Shown: positions 11,036 through 22,462 of the stretch, piece by piece | Position numbering within the stretch: the stretch's first letter is position 1 | How the letters are laid out: every line of letters starts with the position of its first letter | Source: Gigaspora rosea | Lineage: Eukaryota; Glomeromycota; Glomeromycetes; Diversisporales; Gigasporaceae | Direction of reading: 5' to 3' | Length of the DNA: 64,000 nucleotides | Assembly: GCA_003550325.1 (NCBI GenBank) | Contig: QKWP01000688.1 | Coordinates: 170,035-234,034, forward strand | Position numbers and translations under genes: made by a program | The notes under the pieces: model-generated | Seen by the model: only the letters and a program-made list of their open reading frames with translations | Database searches by the model: none | What the model was told of the DNA's origin: nothing

Positions 11036-11877
11036 CTTGTTTTCTATTGCCAGGACACCGGAACCTGGACTGGATTGTTTATTCGGATTTAAGTATTATT
11101 TGTTTTGTTCCTATTTTTCTTGACCTTTATAATTCTTTTTTCAATGTGCCCCTCGCACATTAGTGTCGTGACTAGCCTCTTAATCGTCACGTTCACGGCA
11201 TCACCCATATACTTTTTTTTTTTTTTTTTTTTTATATATATTTACGCCTGTGGCTACAATGAATTTATCTATTTAATTGTTTCTTTTCTACTACACGTTT
11301 TATATTGCCTTAATTTATTTTCATCTTTCTATTGTAGGGTCCTCTCGTTCATATGGGCCTTTAATTCTTCGATCATAGCGGCACTTAATCCACTTTGTTG
11401 GATTGAGTTTACATCCAGGCGGCTCTTTGGGCTCCTTCAGCAACCCATTGTTGAAGTGTGACCAACTTCATTGGGTCATTAGGATAAGAGGAAACGTGAT
11501 GTACTCTATGTGGTACACGGCACTTTAGAGGTCGAGTCTTCTTGCGGCGTAATGGGTACCAAGGGTAGGATGTAAGTATAGATAGCACTCATGCCCATTA
11601 TCTATACAAGCCTCAACAAACATTAATTTTCTTCTACATCTAGGGCGCATTAACTCGAAGACTATCACTGGGGTTACGTTGGTTCATTTTGACCCAGTTG
11701 GTTCTTCTTTTCGTCAGTGGTAAGTTCTTCTTTATTGTCACTACTCAGGGGTGTTAATTCTTTTGATATAGGGGACAAGGGCTCACGAGTAGCGTTTACC
11801 ATATATACATGAGTCTCTTCATTTTTCTTTTTAATTTTTACTTCTTTTAAGGAGTTAACCACCTCGTGCAATTCCAG
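11036..11877 (-). pseudogene. Degenerate pol linker of outer Gypsy
   Basis: Between the nested element and integrase the minus strand has a clear frame at 11871-11674 (HEVVNSLKEVKIKKKNEE, then a Ser/Thr/Asp/Glu-rich tail). It joins in frame with the RNase H side across the nested insertion if that is removed. The rest, including a T run at 11214-11233, has no readable domain. Confidence 0.45.
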
Positions 11878-13045
11878 TGTTACACTAGAAAAATTAAAAT
11901 TTTTCTTTTCTGATAGCTCTATCGGTATCCCGTGATCAAATTATATCGATCACTCTGAACTTTTAAACCGTAAACCTGATCATCAATTTGATCGATGCCC
12001 AATTGACATACGAATATTCTTTTCTATTTCTTTATTTGTTACTATATACATATCTCTTTTATTTCCTATTTTGTTATACGTATACATATCATTTCTTATT
12101 ACCTTATTGGGACATTATACTAAAGAATATATCGAGGTCTATTATAGATACGATAATCAATCGGAAGATGGATCGACTGTCATCATCCGGGCTCCATTTA
12201 CACCAACGCGCTTGAATAAGAAGTCTTCCGTATGTGTCTCATGGCGACACTTGATTATTTAGCCTATCTCAGATGCCCTGAGGTATTCAAATATTTTCAG
12301 GAATCTGCCAATATGTTTCAAATTTTCATTTTTGCAGACGGAACTTTTAAATAAGGCAAAGGCGTGATTGAAACTAATGTAATTAATGAAGGGATTGGTG
12401 TTGAAAAGAATCGAATGATTCTAAAAATAAGTTGACCGCGGATAAAAGTTTTCTTGAATAGACTACTGTAATTAATTTATGTATCTAGAAACATGTATTT
12501 AAAGGCTCGAATTCTGCCTTCAATAAAGACTTCAGACTTCGATCTGATCCCTTGTTTAATAATAAACCTTGACCCTATATAAGTTAGTAGGCATTTTAAA
12601 GCCGAAGGCAACTTATATTTATTTTATTATCGAATTCTCACTACTGCTGTTATCGTTACGCTGCTATTTTGTTAATTGTTTTATTAGTTATTTTATTTAT
12701 TGTTTGATTATTTTGACACTGCTGCTGATACACATATCGATAAGCTGATATTTGATTGTTTTATTGATAATACGTTTAAGACTATAGATAGATTTATTTC
12801 ACTGCCGTATTGTTTAATTGTTTCTGCTGATTAACAATTGATATCGTTAGATAACCTCTTTGTTTATTATATACCGATTCATCCCTTATTAACCCCTTAT
12901 ACCCGATTCAACTCCTTTTACACCAAAGTACACTAACTCCTTCATAATTCTCTCTCTGGATTTCTCTGCTGTTAACTTGTAAATATCGTTCACTATCCTG
13001 ATAGCTCTAACAGCGGGTCTGATATCTCCTAACCGGATAGTAACA
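11878..13045 (+). repeat. 5' LTR of inner Gypsy (1168 bp)
   Basis: Matches 18830-19502 and 20652-21040 with scattered substitutions. It starts TGTTACACTAG and ends CGGATAGTAACA. It is the uninterrupted LTR copy. Confidence 0.85.
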
Positions 13046-13047
13046 TT

Positions 13048-13065
13048 TGGTGCCGATTGTAGAAT
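13048..13065 (+). promoter_or_regulatory. Primer-binding site of inner Gypsy
   Basis: TGGTGCCGATTGTAGAAT, two bases after the 5' LTR. A TGG start pairs with the CCA end of a tRNA. I cannot assign the tRNA. Confidence 0.6.
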
Positions 13066-13544
13066 TTTACGCCACACTTCAGATTTTGTCGATTTTGAAC
13101 GTTTATGAATAATTTTGAACAACATTTTCGAAATATCTGAAACCACGACCTTCATCATTATTTCTTTGGGAAGACACCACGGCCATTAACTATCTTGTTA
13201 AACATTATTATGACAAGTCGTGTATAGTTTGTTTTCTTCCCGTAGAAGACCTTTCTTCACAGTTTCAAAACTTTTGGACTTGGTATAATGCTTTTTTTAC
13301 CATCCTCAGTACTTCCAATATGCTATACGTCGATTTGAAAGACTTGTTGAATTTGGACTTGAGAATATTCCCGATAGATTACTCCTTCGGTTCATTTTTA
13401 GCTTTCGATACAGTGAAGCCGAAGATTTTCCTACCCTTGTACTAGGTTCTTAACTACATATCAAGAGACCATAGATTTAATCAAGATATCCTTAATAATC
13501 CTGATAATCCCGAAGAAGATACAAAAGAAATCGAATCTGCTGAT

Positions 13545-14620
13545 ATGGATCACAACAATTTCAATGAAGATCTTGATAGTTTTTTGGCTGACAATGATGA
13601 CAATGAGAACATTGAAGTCTCTCAACCCCAATTTCCTATTGCTGATAGTCAACCTGACCCTATGGCCCTTCTTGCACAGCAAATTGGAAATCTCGTTATC
13701 CAGTTGCAAGCTGCTCCAGTACCTCAAATTAACATTCCTGCCATTAATATTCCTGCACAACATCGTGAGTTGAACTTGGTTCACTATCCTGAATTTTCAG
13801 CTGGTGAACAGGATCTGATTTCATAGTTGGAAGATGTGGAAAAAGCTTTCGAAGCCAACCAGGTGCTAGACGCTAGGAAAATTCTGGTGATTGTACCTAA
13901 GCTTAAGGGTGCTACCGCCACTTGGTGGGTCACTAATCTGGCTCAGCTAGCCCCTATTGATCGATGGAATGACCGTCTCAACCTTGATATAAGTTTTCGA
14001 CCATCCTTCATAGCCCACTTCAGAACACCGGCCCTTGAGAGTAAATGGTTTGCTCAACTCACCCAGAAGAAACAAGAAATGAGTGAGGATATCGATTTTT
14101 ATCATGTGGCTGTTGAAAAATTACTCCACCGTGTTGAAGCTGGTGGACATCGATATCCTGAAAGTGCAAAAGCTCAAATGTTTATTAATGGACTTCATCC
14201 TGAACTTTCTACTTCAGTAGCTTCATTTTTACCCAACTCTCTAACTACTGTATATGAACGTGCTAAGGTGTTCGAAAATTCTTTTAAACAAAACCCCTAT
14301 TATTATAATCCTTATTTACCTGCTTCCACTTCCATGCCACAGCAACCAGTTCTTGTAAGCTCCCCTTCGACAACTGCTCCCTCAGTTCCAGCTCTATCTA
14401 AAACTGAAGAAGCTATTGTTAAGCTTGGAGAAGCTTTTACAGCCATGGCAGCCCAACTTAAGGAGAATAAAGAAGCGCCCCGCCAAAATTGGAATTCACC
14501 ACCCTGATATTCCTGTTATCAATGTGGACAGACCGGACACTATATGCGAAATTGTCCTCAGCCCGCCCCATCTAATAATTCTGGAGCTGTGGCTACTGGT
14601 AGCAATGCGATTCCTGTGAA
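13545..14620 (+). pseudogene. gag of inner Gypsy
   Basis: One frame runs from the ATG at 13545 (MDHNNFNEDLDSF) through the retrotransposon gag domain (GATATWWVTNL, then FRPSFIAHFRTP, then MFINGLHPEL) into a zinc knuckle at about 14517-14560 (CYQCGQTGHYMRNC, a CCHC box). Two in-frame stops interrupt it: TAG at 13824 and TGA at 14505. They are explicable as TGG to TAG and CGA to TGA. After the zinc knuckle the frame becomes unclear. Gag forms the particle and binds the genomic RNA. This copy cannot make the full protein. Confidence 0.78.
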
Positions 14621-15404
14621 CCAGAACAATCAGCGTCGATCAAACCCTTCGGTCCTGTTAACAATGGTGGAAACGGTCATGATGGTGCTGCGCCAAATAA
14701 TGCTCACACTTTTTTGAACCTTCATGCAGATGACCGGATGTTCATGGCAGGAGAAGAAAACGAACGGCCTAGCCAATCTACCTGGCTCAAAAGATGACAG
14801 ACTGCAGAAGGTTCGGTTCAAGAAGGCAAAGAGGAAACTGCGTGCCCAATCGAGACAGTGATGAACCCTCCATCCCAGACCAAGACCAATCGGGCTCTGA
14901 TCGTCTGAAAAAAGAAAATGCTCGATGATTCTTTGCAAATATCGGCCCTTGTACCCCTACTCAATTGTGGCCAATATTCGAGACAAAATGGCCAATATCA
15001 CCTTCGGACAATTACTTCAATCGGTTCCTGCGATGTACACACAATTGGTTCAAGGGCTTCAGAAGAAAGTTACCACTAAGAGGAAGTCCCGGACTTTTGT
15101 CAATCTACAACCAACCCCTACCTTTACAGCCCTGTACTGTGATGCAGTTGTTTATAACAAAATTATTCTACTCATAGTGGATAGTGGTTCTTCCGAGAGT
15201 GTTGTCTCTTCTCATTTATTAAGTGAACTAGGTGTTAAAGTTGAAAGGCCTTCTACTGTCAATATGGTTAATGTTCATGGTCAGAGCAAACGTGCTATTG
15301 GAGAAATTTCTAATTTTCTTTTTTTCATGGGAGGAGTAAGGTTTCTGATTGATGTTGTCGTCATGGACGCTTTGTCATATCAAGCCATAGTTGGAAATAA
15401 TTAG
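14621..15404 (+). pseudogene. Protease region of inner Gypsy pol
   Basis: A retropepsin-like segment from about 15085 contains the active-site motif LLIVDSGSSESVVSS (D-S-G intact), and further on YQAIVGNN followed by TAG where the family has Trp (GN-D/N-W-L). Coding continues in frame after the stop (LSKVQAKIDY). The part before 15085 links gag to protease with poor frame continuity. It would cut the Gag-Pol polyprotein. Confidence 0.7.
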
Positions 15405-16017
15405 TTATCCAAAGTCCAGGCAAAAATAGATTATAATGCTTCCGAAATGGCTCTACATTGGGAGAACGAAGAAATTATAGTTCTGGTTGAATTTCGCCAA
15501 ATACAGCATAACCCAATACAAGAAAACCACAACCCAAAAACTAGAAATGAAAAGGAGGAAGATGATGGAGATGAATACGAATAGAAGAAGAAGAGGAAGT
15601 TAAGGATGAGTACGAAGAAGAAGAGTTAGAAGAACGGCTGTACGGATTTTTAGAAGAAGAAGACTTTTCTTACTTTTATAACCCTTCGGATTTCACTTTA
15701 AATTCTGATGAACAAATTCTTTCTGATGATCCCAACGATACTCCTATCGACCCCCCTGAACTTCCACCCGATTATTATGATGACTCGAATGAAGAAGATG
15801 CTATTTCTCTATATAATATTGCACCTGAAGGACGAGGTGTTCACGAAGCCTGGTGGGAAATGAACAGTGACGATGACTATCAAAACAACAATGATAAGTA
15901 CATTTCTGAGGATGAGGAAGAAAGTTTCAAGGAGGGCCAAAAGTTTTTCTTTGATGAACATTTCGAGTCAACTCCAAAATAGATATCAGACCAATTGAAG
16001 AAGAAGCTCGAGATGAT
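15405..16017 (+). pseudogene. Acidic linker between protease and RT, inner Gypsy
   Basis: After the protease, a frame around 15580-15980 is extremely rich in Glu and Asp (EEEEEVKDEYEEEELEERLY and similar), then shifts frame into the RT leader. Acidic spacers of this kind also occur in the outer element (about 22900-23100). No domain recognised. Confidence 0.5.
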
Positions 16018-16953
16018 GTGCATGAGCTTATTCTTGAACATAGAGACCTTTTTGCTTGGACTCCACAGGATTTAGGAAGGACTAGTTTAGTCACGCATAA
16101 AATTTTTACTGCTGAAGCCCCTCCGGTTAAACAAAAGGCATATCGGACCTTACCGATGGAAAAAGATTTTTTGGAAAATGAAATTGCCGATATGCTGGTG
16201 GGCAACATCATCTGACCTTCGTCTAGCCCTTGGTCTTCCTCTGTGGTACTGGTTAAACAAAAAGATAAAATTCGATTCTGCATCGACTATAGGAAGTTTA
16301 ACGCAGTAACCAAAAAAGATAATTATCCTCTGCCGATTATCAATGACCTTCTCGATACTTTCAAAAATTCTTCATGGTACACATCCCTGGACTTAGCCTG
16401 TGGATACTGGCAGATAGAGATGGATCCTAAGGACCGAGAAAAGACAGCCTTCATCTGTCACTTAGGGACCTTTGAGTTTAAAGTTATGCCTTTTGGTTTG
16501 ACAAATGCTCCGGCCACGTTCTAACGTTTGATGGATCAAATTTTTCAAGGTATCAACAAGAAATTTGTCGTTATATATCTTGATAATATTAATATCTTTT
16601 CATCAAGTCTTGATGAGCACCTTTAGCACTTGAAGGAAGTTTTTAGATATCTTAATGAAGCTGGTTTAAAATTAAATCCCCGTAAGTGTCACTTTGCAAA
16701 AAGGGAACTTAAGTTTCTTGAGTATATTGTTAGTGCCCAAGGAATTTCAACTGACCCTAAGAAAGTTGAGGTGGTCCGAAATTTTTCCGTCCCTACGACT
16801 CTCCAGCAACTCCGTGGATTTTTGGGTTTTGCTTCCTACTACTGTAGATTTATTGAGGATTTTTCAAAACTTGCTGCCCCTCTTAACCTTCTTCAGAAGA
16901 AAGGAGGAAATTATATTTGGACTCCATTACAACAAGAAGCCTTCAATTATTGA
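16018..16953 (+). pseudogene. Reverse transcriptase region of inner Gypsy
   Basis: Motifs in order: VKQKAYRTLPMEKDF, SSSPWSSSVVLVKQKDKIRF, YTSLDLACGYWQI (first catalytic Asp), FGLTNAPATF, and the catalytic box VIYLDNINIFSS, where the family has YLDDI. The second catalytic Asp is thus Asn. The region goes on with the thumb (LNPRKCHFAKREL, FLGFASYYCRFI). In-frame TGA at 16213, TAA at 16522 and TAG at 16624 replace expected Arg, Gln and Gln. The enzyme would copy the element's RNA into DNA. The copy is inactive. Confidence 0.8.
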
Positions 16954-17397
16954 AAGAAAAACTTATCTCCGCTCCTGTACTTGCTTATCCAAATTTCGAT
17001 CAAGAATTTTTGTTGTTTACCGATGCTTTGGGAATTGCTCTCTGTGCCAAAAGGATGCCCAATGTAGAGAGAAAGTTATTTCGTATGCCAGTCGAACCTT
17101 AATATCAGCAGAAAAGAATTATTCGGTCACGGAAAAAGAATGTTTAGCCGTTGTATGGGCAGTGACTTATTTCCGTCAGTACCTCCATGGCACCCGATTC
17201 ACCTTGATTACTGACTATTCGGCCCTCAAATTTTTGATTAATCGAAAACTTCCTCGAGGATGTGTGGCACATTGGATTTTATCCTTACAAGAATTTGACT
17301 TTATTATTAAACACTGAGCCGGTAGACAACACACCAACTCCGATTCCTTATCTCGAATTTCTGAACTATCCGATATTCATTCCAACTTGTTTTTCTG
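16917..17397 (+). pseudogene. RNase H region of inner Gypsy
   Basis: LISAPVLAYPNFDQEFLLFT followed by Asp-Ala gives the first catalytic Asp. After a frameshift near 17045 come YASRTLISAEKNYSVTEKE (catalytic Glu) and LITDYSALKFL (Asp). Then KH, a TGA in place of Arg, and AGRQHTNSDSLSR (last Asp). The catalytic residues survive but the frame is broken. Confidence 0.75.
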
Positions 17398-17516
17398 ACT
17401 ATCTGTTACCTACTCCCTTTTTCATTATCAACTATTAGTATTTCTTTTATTTTTCATTTTTTCTACCATTTTTATTTTTTGTTATATTTTATTGTCTCAA
17501 TGATACAACATCACAA

Positions 17517-18790
17517 TGGATCCCGAAGTCTACAAAACATTTTTTGATTATCTTACTAACCCAACTACTGTGAAACTTCAAAAACAAAAGCATTTAATTA
17601 ACCAAACAAGACATTATATCGTTACTAACAATCTACTGTTTAAAAGATCGCAACAACCCCCTCACTGACTTCTTCGAGTACTGTTACCTAATGAAGTCCC
17701 TGCTATTCTTTTTAGTATGCACTCGGACCCTTTGTCCGGACATTATAATTTTTATTCTACCCTCCAGCGAATTTCTCAGAGATTCTTTTGGCTGCAAATG
17801 GGAGAAGATATTAAAGAGTATGTAAGGTCCTGTGATGTTTGCCAATGAAGAGAAAACCCCCCGAACACATGAACCCCTTTATCCAATCAAGATTGGTCAC
17901 CCCTTCGACCGTATAGGGATTGACATTGTTGGACCCTTAGTTCCTACCAAATCTGGAAAGAAATACATCATTGTTGCCACTAAATATCTCACCAAATGGC
18001 CCGAAGTATGTGCCCTATCGGAAGCTACTGCCTCAGCTGTCGTCACTTTTTTAATTGAAGACATTATTTGCCGGCACGGCAGCCCAAGGGAACTCTTGAC
18101 AAACCAAAGAAAACATTTTGCCAGCAAATTGGTCGATCATATCTGCAACCAACTTCAATTCCAGTATAGGTATTCAACTGCATATCACCCTCAGACTAAT
18201 GGCGTGGTCGAGCGATTCAATTGGACCCTTTGTGAAGTCTTGTCCAAGTGTACCATCCAATTTCATTTTGATTGGGATCAAATTATTGCCCCGCTTTATT
18301 CGCCTATCGGACCACCTGACATGCTGTGACGGGTTACGAGCCCTTCTATTTACTCTACGGAAGAGACACTATTCTCCCAGAGAAGTCACTAACTTAAAAC
18401 TACCACATCCTTCAACCGAAAGAGACTTGCAATCCAACATTCTTAAAAGAGTTGCCGTATTATTAGGAGATATACCGGAAATTCAAAGAAAAGCACAGGA
18501 AAGGACTGAAAAGGCTCAGTTACGCCAAAGAAGCACCACGACCAAAAATATACCATTGAAAGTTATACTATAGGAAATCAAGTCCTTCGTTATAAATCGT
18601 TTTTAGAAGGGATCCATAAGGATAAATTGAAAGAAAAATAGTAGGGACCTTTTTACATCTATGACACTCTTGGTAATAGTGTTTATAAACTTAGGACCAT
18701 GGATGATAAGGTGCTGAAACAGAAGTACCATAGTAATCGTTTGAAGTTATATCATCCACAAACGAACCAGACTGATAGTAGTTCGGACCT
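17517..18790 (+). pseudogene. Integrase region of inner Gypsy
   Basis: Starts near MDPEVYKTFFDYL. The zinc-binding part HYNFYSTLQRISQRFFW..CDVCQ is present. The core has RIGIDIVGPL (Asp), ELLTNQRKHFAS where the family has L-(S/T)-D (Asp to Asn), and TNGVVERFNWTL (Glu). The C-terminal part AVLLGDIPEIQRKAQER and later short frames run to about 18790. TGA codons near 17668, 17847 and 18328 fall where Arg is expected, with frame changes around the last two. Inactive copy. Confidence 0.75.
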
Positions 18791-18812
18791 TTACATCTCG
18801 CAGGAGCTTGAT

Positions 18813-18829
18813 AATTAAGCAAGGGAGTT
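18813..18829 (+). promoter_or_regulatory. Polypurine tract of inner Gypsy
   Basis: AATTAAGCAAGGGAGTT lies directly before the TGTTACAC start of the 3' LTR. Confidence 0.5.
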
Positions 18830-19502
18830 TGTTACACTAGAAAAATTAAAAATTTTTTTTCTGATAGCCCTATCGGTATCCCATGATCAAATTATGTTGA
18901 TCACTCTGAACTCTTAAACCGTAAACCCCAATCATCAATTTAATCGATGCCCGATTGACATACGAATATTCTTTTCTATTTCTTTATTTGTTACTATATA
19001 CATATTTCTTTTATTTCCTATTTTGTTATACGTATACATATCATTTCTTATTACCTTATTGGGACATCATACTAAAGATTGGATCGAAGTTTATTATAGA
19101 TACAATAATCGATCAGAAGTTGGATCGACTGTCATTATCTGGCCTCTGTTTACACCAATGCGCTTGAATAAGAAGTCTTCCGTACGTGTCTCATGGCAAC
19201 ACTTGATTATTTAGCCTATCTCAGATGCCCCGAGGCATTCAAATATTTTCAGGAATTTGCCGATATGTTTCAAATTTTTATTTTCGCAGACGGAACTTTT
19301 AAATAAGGCAAAGGCGTGATTGAAACTAATGTGATTAATGAATGGATTGGTGTTGAAAAGAATCGAATGATTCTAAAAATAAGTTGACCGTGGATAAAAG
19401 TTTTCTTGAATAGACTACTGTAATTAATTTATGTATCTAGAAACATGTATTTAAAGGCTCGGATTCTGCCTTCAATAAAGACTTCAGACTTCGATCTGAT
19501 CC

Positions 19503-19838
19503 NNNNNNNNNNNNNNNNNNNNNNNNNNNNNNNNNNNNNNNNNNNNNNNNNNNNNNNNNNNNNNNNNNNNNNNNNNNNNNNNNNNNNNNNNNNNNNNNNN
19601 NNNNNNNNNNNNNNNNNNNNNNNNNNNNNNNNNNNNNNNNNNNNNNNNNNNNNNNNNNNNNNNNNNNNNNNNNNNNNNNNNNNNNNNNNNNNNNNNNNNN
19701 NNNNNNNNNNNNNNNNNNNNNNNNNNNNNNNNNNNNNNNNNNNNNNNNNNNNNNNNNNNNNNNNNNNNNNNNNNNNNNNNNNNNNNNNNNNNNNNNNNNN
19801 NNNNNNNNNNNNNNNNNNNNNNNNNNNNNNNNNNNNNN
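19503..19838. other. Assembly gap (336 N)
   Basis: Run of N inside the 3' LTR of the inner Gypsy. Any frame drawn through it is meaningless. Confidence 0.98.
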
Positions 19839-20651
19839 ATTGCCTATTTAAACCCTCTGGTCCAAGCTTCGCATGTCAATCCTACTTGTGATTACCAGTA
19901 CAGCCCTCCGATACATTAGTCAGTCGAAGACAGTCCCGAATGCTACCTACATCCCTTTAGGACTAATTTATCCTCAGGGTAAACTTGGTAGAGCAGTCCC
20001 TGTCCCACACAGGTATTACCTACACTTCAGTAACTTACGCACTCACCGAGGCAAGCAACTTGCAGTCAGGGGATACCCAACCACTACCATTACCTACTTC
20101 TGCCCTTATAAGGTTCGCTCCAACCCCGGTACCCACCATCACTTTCCTACCGGTCCTTCACTGTTTTCCCAGACTTCCAATCCAGTTGGCCCGGAAGGGT
20201 TTATCTACCCGGCATTAGGTGCCATTATGGTTTTTCTCTCCTTGGTCCCCAATTCCTCAACATGGATCCTTTTCCTCCGGTGCAACTCCGGCAGCCAGGT
20301 TGGTAGACCTTATCCCTAAGGACAACGTCTGGTTCCCCGGTTTCGGTCCAATATTCTAGTTTTGGTTAGCACCGTCGAAGATCAGAGCTACCTCCTTACT
20401 CAGGACTTGCCAAATGGGTTTCTGTTTCTCCGGTTCCTTGGATTTGTCTATGTCACGAGACACAACTTCGCCCGAAAGCTCCCATTCAAGATGGTAACCA
20501 AGGACTACAGGTGATGTACCCAACTAATTGACAAGAAACAGTTACCAGAACACAGGTCTATTTTTTCAAAAGCATCGCCAGTGGGATTTGAACTCAAGAC
20601 CTGCCACTTGGGGGGTGACAACTTACCAACTTCCCTAAGTCGCCACACCCT
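19839..20651 (-). mobile_element. GC-richer insert with tRNA-like head, SINE candidate
   Basis: This segment is visibly richer in G and C than everything around it and is absent from the other LTR copy. At its right end the minus strand has a tRNA-like sequence (20574-20655); the body of roughly 730 bp follows downstream on that strand and runs into the gap. A tRNA-derived head with an unrelated body is how SINEs are built, though this would be long for one. A misjoined contig at the gap is the main alternative. Confidence 0.4.
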
Positions 20652-20655
20652 CTAC
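20574..20655 (-). other. tRNA-like sequence with A and B boxes
   Basis: On the minus strand TGGCGACTTAGGG resembles a Pol III A box and GAGTTCAAATCC a B box (consensus GGTTCRANYCC). A five-pair anticodon-like stem (GTCAC/GTGGC) encloses the loop CCCCCAA. The T stem is mismatched and no acceptor stem forms, so it is not a working tRNA. Confidence 0.45.
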
Positions 20656-21290
20656 GCTGTTGTTTTGTTAATTGTTTTATTAGTTATTTTATTTATTGTT
20701 TGATTATTTTGACACTGCTGCTGATACACATATCGATAAGCCGATATTTGATTGTTTTATTGATAATACGTTTAAAACTATAGATAGATTTATTTCACTG
20801 CCGTATTGTTTAATTGTTCTGCTGATTAACGATTGATATCGTTAGATAACCCCTTTGTTTATTATATACTGATTCATTCTTTATTCTCACCTTATACCCG
20901 ATTCAACTCCTTTTACACCAAAGTACTCTAACTCCTTCATAATTCTCTCTCCTGATTTCTCTGCTGTTAACTTGTAAATATCGTTCACTATCCTGATAGC
21001 TCTACTAGCGGGTCTGATATCTCCTAACTAGATAGTAACACAAGGTTAATTTTCTGCTTAGTCCCATGTCTACATCAAGTTCCTTTTGAATTTTTCTTCA
21101 TAGAAGTTCTTGTTGTGCCACATTTAACAACTATTCACGAAGTATAACGAGCTGTTTAGGCTCGTTGGTAATTAGTTTATAATTAAAGAAGTGATAGAGA
21201 TAGATGGGTTCCTCAAGGTCCAACTTAGTAAGAGTATAGTGGCCTTCTAGTTTCTTGTGTTTGTACACAAATTAGATGTCACTGTAGTAG

Positions 21291-21787
21291 ATGGTCCTGC
21301 CCTTATACCGGAGGTCCTTGCTGTGTCTCGTGTTGATTCTAGAGAATTCTAACTTTCCTTTTCTTTTTATTTTCAGCTTCCTCAACTCATTTTCCTCCTT
21401 TTTTAACCCTTTTGTTGATTTTTCTAGGTTGGTTGTTACTGCGTTCAACTTTACTTCGCCTTCTGAATCATGTAATCAAGACAATGCGTCGGCATTGTTA
21501 TATTTTTTACCAACCCTATGGACGATAGTAAAATTGTAAGACTCCAGACATAGTATCCATCTGGCCCATCTACCCTTTAATTCTGTGGTTCTAAGCCATT
21601 TGAGGGCAGAGTGGTCGGTTACTAGGTAAAAGTGGGTGGTGCCTAGGTATTGGTAGAAATGTTCGATGGCCCACACTATGGCCAGGCATTCCAATTCGGT
21701 TACGTGGTAATTTTTCTCTGCCTCTGTGAGGCTTCTACTAGCATATACTACTGCATATTCCTTTTTGTCATCGGTTACTTGAGCCAA
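21291..21787 (-). pseudogene. RNase H region of outer Gypsy
   Basis: Open at 21787-21476 and continuing in frame after a TGA. YAVVYASRSLTEAEKNYHVT precedes the Glu of ELECLAIVWAI; LVTDHSALKWL holds a catalytic Asp; YNNADALS ends the domain, and the TGA stands where the family has Arg (ADALSRL). Beyond it a charged coiled-coil-like linker (KSTKGLKKEENELRKLKIK) leads toward the nested insertion. Confidence 0.75.
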
Positions 21788-22462
21788 GACAGCACCTAAC
21801 CCAGTACCCGAAGCGTCGGTGTGTAGGTGGAAAGGCCTTGAGAAATCGGGTAACAGAGGACCAGTGCCGTAATTAGTTTATTTTTTAAAGTATTGAATGC
21901 CTCAAGTTGGACCCCTTTCCATTCATAAACTTGATTTTTTTTAATAAATTATGTAGGGGCCAGGCCAGTTTCGAAAAGTCCTTGATGAACCTGCAGTAGT
22001 ACGAGGCAAGACCCAAGAACCCCCTCAGTTGGCGTAGATTTGTGGGTACGGAGAAGTCTTTGACCTTTATTAATTTATCTTCGTCTAGTAAGATGCCTTC
22101 TCTTGTTACTTTATGTCCAAGAAACTTTATTTCCTGCAGAAAAAAATAACACTTTTCCTTGTTTAATTAATTTTAGGTTTGCCTTTTCTAAAGTGGTAAA
22201 AATGACCTTCAGGTGGTGCATGTGCTGTCAAATATCTTGGAGTAGATGGTGATGTCATCGAGGTACACCACTACAAACTTTCCTTTGTAGTCTCCTAGGA
22301 CTTTGTCCATAAGTCTTTGAAAGGTTGCGGGGTAATACATAAACCAAATAGCATCACGTTGAACTTGTAGGTCCCGAATTTGGTTATAAACGTCATTTTC
22401 TTCTTATCTTCTTCCCTCATAGCAACCTGCCAGTAACCGCTGGCCAGGTCCAAGCTGGAAAA
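21788..22462 (-). pseudogene. RT core of outer Gypsy, badly broken
   Basis: The minus strand holds [33 protein letters not shown] and, in other frames, [14 protein letters not shown] (both catalytic Asp present), FLGHKVTREGI and RGFLGLASYYCRFIKDF. At least three frame changes and several stops separate these pieces. It is clearly the continuation of the RT that starts at 22463-23632. Confidence 0.7.

Larger units (their letters stand above)
11878..21040 (+). mobile_element. Inner Ty3/Gypsy LTR retrotransposon nested in the outer one
   Basis: LTRs at 11878-13045 and 18830-21040 begin TGTTACACTAG and end GATAGTAACA. Internal plus-strand order is gag, protease, RT, RNase H, integrase. A tRNA primer site (13048) and a purine tract (about 18813-18829) are in place. 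Every domain carries stops or shifts, so the copy is dead. The right LTR is longer because of an assembly gap and an unrelated insert. I see no matching 5-bp duplication at its borders (TCCAG versus CAAGG). Confidence 0.85.
18830..21040 (+). repeat. 3' LTR of inner Gypsy, interrupted
   Basis: 18830-19502 and about 20652-21040 match the 5' LTR. Between them lie 336 Ns and a GC-richer insert (19839-20651) absent from the 5' LTR. A short piece of LTR is missing, presumably inside the gap. Confidence 0.8.

Noticed and set aside
12889..13158. 89-residue minus-strand ORF
   Set aside because: Spans the LTR end and primer site of the inner Gypsy; antisense shadow.
13500..18600. Alternative genetic code with TGA as a sense codon
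   Set aside because: TAG and TAA also interrupt the same genes, frameshifts co-occur, and the intact kinase reads with the standard code.
19445..19891. Reading frame through the first N run
   Set aside because: Most of it is N; not evidence of coding.
20574..20655. Functional tRNA gene (anticodon CCC)
   Set aside because: The T stem is mismatched and no acceptor stem forms; it is better read as a tRNA-derived head.
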